15,764 bases of DNA, from the NCBI GenBank assembly GCA_019241805.1, contig JAFAWL010000045.1, positions 1-15,764 on the forward strand, read 5' to 3'. This stretch comes from Actinomycetota bacterium. GTDB taxonomy: Bacteria > Actinomycetota > Actinomycetes > Mycobacteriales > Jatrophihabitantaceae. Both the position numbers and the translations under genes were made by a program. Every line of letters begins with the position of its first letter. Within the stretch, counting starts at the first letter, position 1. This document shows positions 13,168 to 15,764 of the stretch, piece by piece. Under the pieces are notes generated by a model, which saw only the letters and a list, made by a program, of their open reading frames with translations, was not told the DNA's origin and made no database searches.

Positions 13168-14487
13168 TCACTCGGCGAAGCCGGGCTGCCAGCGCTCGGC
13201 CAGCGCCCGGCAGCCGACCGTCGCGCCGAGCTGGCAAAGCACCGCCAAGGAGCCGAGCGTGACCCGGTGCAGGAGCAGGTACGACGGAGGCAGGTTGAGC
13301 ATCCGCCCGACCTGGGCCTCCTCGCGTCGCGGATCACCGATCCGCGCCGCCTGCGTGCGCATCCAATCCCGATCGAAGGTGAACTCTTCGACGGTCAACG
13401 GCTCGACGATCGGTCCGAGGTAGTCGAGCAACTTGTCGGCGTCGACGACGACGCCGGGGCGGATGAAGTTCTCCTCCCGCAGCAGGCGCATCAGCTCACC
13501 GCGATCGCCGTTCAAGGCGTGGCGAATCAATCGGCCCAGGGCGACCGGGCCGCCACCCGGCAGCCGGGCCACCGCCCCGAAATCGACCACTCCCAGTCGC
13601 CCGTCGGGCAGGATCCGGAAATTGCCGGGATGCGGATCGGCGTGCAGCAGGTGCGCGCGCTCGGGTGCGGAGTAGTGCAGCAGCGCCAGCAGCGACCCGG
13701 CCCGATCCCGTTCCTCGGAGCTGCCGCGCGCGATGATCCGCGACAGCGGCGTCCCTTCGATCCACTCGGTGACGAGCACCTTGGGCGCGCTGGCCACCAC
13801 TCGTGGGATCGCGATGTTCTCGTCACCGGCGTACGCGGCCGCGAAGCCGCGCTGAGCGTCGGCTTCCAGGCTGTAGTCCAACTCCTCCTGCACCCGCTGT
13901 TTGAGCTCGGCCAGCAACGGCTTGATGTCCAGGCCCGGTGACAGCCGACCGAAGACGCGCGCGAAGCGCGAGAGCTGGGTGAAATCGGCCATCAGGGCGG
14001 GGCCGGCCCCCGGGTATTGAATTTTGATGGCGACCTCGCGGCCGTCGGCCCAGGTGCCGCGATGGACTTGGCCGATGCTGGCGGCCGCGGCCGGCTCGTC
14101 GTCGAAAGAGGCGAATCGGTCGCGCCAGCGTCGTCCGAACTGCTCGTCGAGCACCTTGTGCATGACGGTGGCGGGCATCGGTGGCGCCGCGTCCTGCAAT
14201 CGCGTGAGCGCCTCGCGATAGGGCGCGGCCGACTCCTCGGGCAGCGCCGCCTCGAACACCGACAGCGCCTGCCCGAACTTCATGGCGCCGCCCTTGAGCT
14301 CGCCCAGGACGCTGAACAATTGCTCGGCGGTGCGTTGCTGCAGGTCGGCCTGCACCGCTTCAGCCGACCGGCCGGTGATCCGCTTGCCGAAGCCGACCGT
14401 GGCGCGGCCGGCGACACCGAGGGGTAGCGCCGCCAGTCGCGCCGTGCGGGCGGCACTCCGACGGGGGATATCGGTCACAATATCCAT
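13168..14487 (-). CDS. ABC1/AarF-family atypical protein kinase
   Basis: A 439-residue member of the ABC1 (AarF/UbiB/COQ8) atypical kinase family. Motifs from ATG 14487: MKFGQALS with the KxGQ signature at 70-73, the Ala-rich nucleotide loop AAAASIGQVHRG (about 134-145), the ATP Lys155 in VAIKIQYPG, EELDY near 201, the catalytic HADPHPGNF (282-290) and metal-binding DFG (302-304) in VVDFGAVARLPGG. All key residues are present, so it should bind ATP. In mycobacteria a similar protein (Rv3197, from memory) is linked to macrolide tolerance and the WhiB7 regulon; I see no whiB7 gene here. The upstream codons to 14523 are in frame, but the ATG at 14487 fits homologues best. It follows the E1-like gene after 83 bases on the same strand. 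Its end faces the MFS gene, 49 bases away. Confidence 0.9.
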   Translation of the reverse strand: MDIVTDIPRRSAARTARLAALPLGVAGRATVGFGKRITGRSAEAVQADLQQRTAEQLFSVLGELKGGAMKFGQALSVFEAALPEESAAPYREALTRLQDAAPPMPATVMHKVLDEQFGRRWRDRFASFDDEPAAAASIGQVHRGTWADGREVAIKIQYPGAGPALMADFTQLSRFARVFGRLSPGLDIKPLLAELKQRVQEELDYSLEADAQRGFAAAYAGDENIAIPRVVASAPKVLVTEWIEGTPLSRIIARGSSEERDRAGSLLALLHYSAPERAHLLHADPHPGNFRILPDGRLGVVDFGAVARLPGGGPVALGRLIRHALNGDRGELMRLLREENFIRPGVVVDADKLLDYLGPIVEPLTVEEFTFDRDWMRTQAARIGDPRREEAQVGRMLNLPPSYLLLHRVTLGSLAVLCQLGATVGCRALAERWQPGFAE

Positions 14488-14570
14488 TCTGCCGAGACGG
14501 TGCGAGCATGTCAGGCGGCGCACCCGCTCGGCGCCAGATGTCTACGGGTTCGCCGGTGGCCTCGCCGCAC

Positions 14571-15764
14571 CTACACCGTCGCACAGTCGCAGGCCGGGTG
14601 GACCGTGCGCTGCCGTCGACGCACCCGCCAGTCGGGTAGGTACAGCTCCAGGCTCGCGTCCAGCGCGGCGGGCTCATCGCCGTCGATGTAGGCCAGGGCC
14701 TGGATCGTCGCGATGGCGGCGGCCATCGTGGTCAGAGCCAGGTCGGAGGGGGCCGCATGCCGGCGAGGCGTGCACAGTTGCGCGGCCAGCGCGGCCCAGC
14801 TGGCATCTCGGTCCATCCGATGCCGATCGGCACAGCGCAGGCAGCTGGTCAGTCCGGGCAGCACCAAGGGGCCGACGACGAAGTGGTCGGGAGCGGTGGC
14901 AACCGCCAGATGCGCCGCCCGTTCACCGTGCAGCCGTTCGCGGAACTCGGGGTCGAACGGCGCATCGAGCGCCAGCACCTGAAGGTCGATCAGTCCGTCG
15001 TCGGTCACCGCGGCGGTGACCGTCTCAGGAGCACACCGATGGATCGCGTCCCGAGCGGCTTGCCCGAACCGTCGCCCTTCGTCCGACGGCGTCAGACCGC
15101 CAGGCGCGGCGTCGCTGATGCGCACATCCGCCGAATCGGGAGTCGTCACGTGGCCGATCCCGCTGGCGGCGAGCAGGGTCGCCACGGCCGCCGCGAGCCG
15201 GCCTGATCCGCGGACGGCGACCACGGCGGCTCGGCGGGTGGCCAGCACCTCCGTCGCGCGGACGCCGAACCGGACCCGCAGCGCCCCCAGGTCGCCCGCC
15301 AATCGGGGGGTAGGCAGGACGGCTGTCGTCGTTTCCGAAACAGATCGGTTGAAGGTTGCGGTGAGACTTGGACAATCCGCGCGGCTGGCCGACCAGATGA
15401 AACCCTCGTCGGCCAGCAGGTCGAGGGCCTGAGCACGCTCGCGGGTGCGCCGCGTGCCGGTCGAGGTCAGTTCGCGGATGAGCCGTTGCAGGGCGTCTGC
15501 GTCAGCGCTGTCGAGCACGAGCGCGTGCTGACCGAGCTCCAGCTGAACCGTGCCGGCGGCCCGCCAGAGGACTCGGGCTGCGGGATTCAGGACGAAGCGG
15601 GACGGGCGCCCCCGCCGCGCGCCGATTTCAGCCACGGCGACGGCAGGGGGTTCGCGAACCACCGGCTGATGCGGCGGGGCAGACGGATCCGAGACGGGAG
15701 GCGGATCCGGGACGACAGGTTGATCCGGCACTGATAGCTGATCCGGCACTGATAGCTGATCCGG
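14571..15764 (-). CDS. Standalone E1/ThiF-like 'TOMM leader-binding' protein, 5' end beyond window
   Basis: At least 392 residues (numbered here from GTG 15749); the frame stays open to the right edge, so the start is probably outside. After a Pro/Asp/Val repeat region (1-40) comes a conserved core: FVLNPAARVLWRAAGTVQLELG (51-72 in pieces), a Rossmann-like stretch AAVVAVRGSGRLAAAVATLL (174-193), and GPLVLPGLTSCLRCADRHR. Cys303 and Cys306 (CLRC) with Cys387 and Cys389 (CDC) near the end form a likely structural zinc site. This matches the ThiF-like proteins annotated as 'TOMM precursor leader peptide-binding' or 'cyclodehydratase' that actinobacteria keep near an ABC1 kinase. It does not show the full ATP-binding GxGGxG motif or a catalytic Cys, and no YcaO partner or precursor peptide is in the window. 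An internal start at GTG 15635 is possible and would remove the repeats. Confidence 0.75.
   Translation of the reverse strand, partial: PDQLSVPDQLSVPDQPVVPDPPPVSDPSAPPHQPVVREPPAVAVAEIGARRGRPSRFVLNPAARVLWRAAGTVQLELGQHALVLDSADADALQRLIRELTSTGTRRTRERAQALDLLADEGFIWSASRADCPSLTATFNRSVSETTTAVLPTPRLAGDLGALRVRFGVRATEVLATRRAAVVAVRGSGRLAAAVATLLAASGIGHVTTPDSADVRISDAAPGGLTPSDEGRRFGQAARDAIHRCAPETVTAAVTDDGLIDLQVLALDAPFDPEFRERLHGERAAHLAVATAPDHFVVGPLVLPGLTSCLRCADRHRMDRDASWAALAAQLCTPRRHAAPSDLALTTMAAAIATIQALAYIDGDEPAALDASLELYLPDWRVRRRQRTVHPACDCATV
15685..15764 (-). repeat. 18-bp tandem repeat array coding for a hexapeptide, cut by the window edge
   Basis: Units of 18 bp begin at 15685, 15703, 15721, 15739 and 15757 (the last partial). 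The units from 15721 outward are identical; the two inner ones are degenerate. Being a multiple of three, the array keeps frame and reads VPDQLS, VPDQLS, VPDQPV, VPDPPP and VSDPSA from the N-terminal side. Homogeneous outer copies and decayed inner copies suggest recent expansion. Its full length cannot be seen. Confidence 0.85.

Noticed and set aside
13003..13941. Plus-strand frame of 312 codons opposite the ABC1 kinase
   Set aside because: Antisense shadow of the kinase; composition dominated by Gln, Arg and Gly, and no recognisable domain.
15685..15764. CRISPR array at the right edge
   Set aside because: The units are only 18 bp, directly adjacent with no unique spacers, and lie in frame within a coding region.

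Overview
The window comes from a high-G+C actinobacterium (Actinomycetota). The codons are G/C-ending throughout, GTG and TTG starts are frequent, the -10 hexamers are of the TANNNT type, and two genes look leaderless. The core is the well-known actinobacterial block hemW - hrcA - dnaJ - rsmE - HIT - phoH - ybeY - corC-like - cytidine-deaminase-like - era. I cannot name genus or species from the sequence alone.

Layout. Positions 1-1861 (minus strand) hold a compact three-gene operon: a dienelactone-hydrolase-type alpha/beta hydrolase, a small DUF6295-like protein and a medium-chain zinc-type dehydrogenase/quinone oxidoreductase that runs off the left edge. Divergent from it at 1938 is a membrane-anchored or secreted guanyl-specific ribonuclease of the RNase Sa (barnase-like) family. 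hemW follows (2464-3690, plus). A small conserved protein ends four bases away on the opposite strand (3695-4003, minus). From 4143 to 13118 everything reads on the plus strand: heat-shock regulation and chaperone (hrcA, dnaJ), then ribosome and RNA maturation (rsmE, phoH, ybeY, era), interleaved with a HIT-family protein, a CBS-domain membrane protein and a degenerate deaminase fold. An MFS transporter starts on the base after the era stop codon. The right end (13168-15764) is on the minus strand: a standalone E1/ThiF-like 'TOMM leader-binding' protein, whose N-terminus lies in an 18-bp tandem repeat array cut by the window edge, followed by an ABC1/AarF-family atypical kinase.

How the parts work together. 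HrcA is the repressor for the CIRCE operator, and a CIRCE-like 9-9-9 palindrome sits between hrcA and dnaJ, just after a plausible dnaJ promoter. RsmE, YbeY and Era all act on 16S rRNA or 30S maturation, and PhoH is their usual neighbour, so this is a ribosome-biogenesis neighbourhood joined to a heat-shock cassette.

The parts most worth a second look are the orphan E1-like protein with its expanding hexapeptide repeat next to an ABC1 kinase, the deaminase-fold protein with no Cys or His, the CIRCE element placed after rather than before hrcA, the RNase Sa homologue without its disulfide cysteines, and the hydrolase/DUF6295/oxidoreductase operon. There are no rRNA or tRNA genes, CRISPR arrays, insertion sequences or prophage genes that I can see. 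No gene-free stretch exceeds 300 bases; the longest gaps are about 140 bases (4004-4142) and 107 bases (7539-7645).
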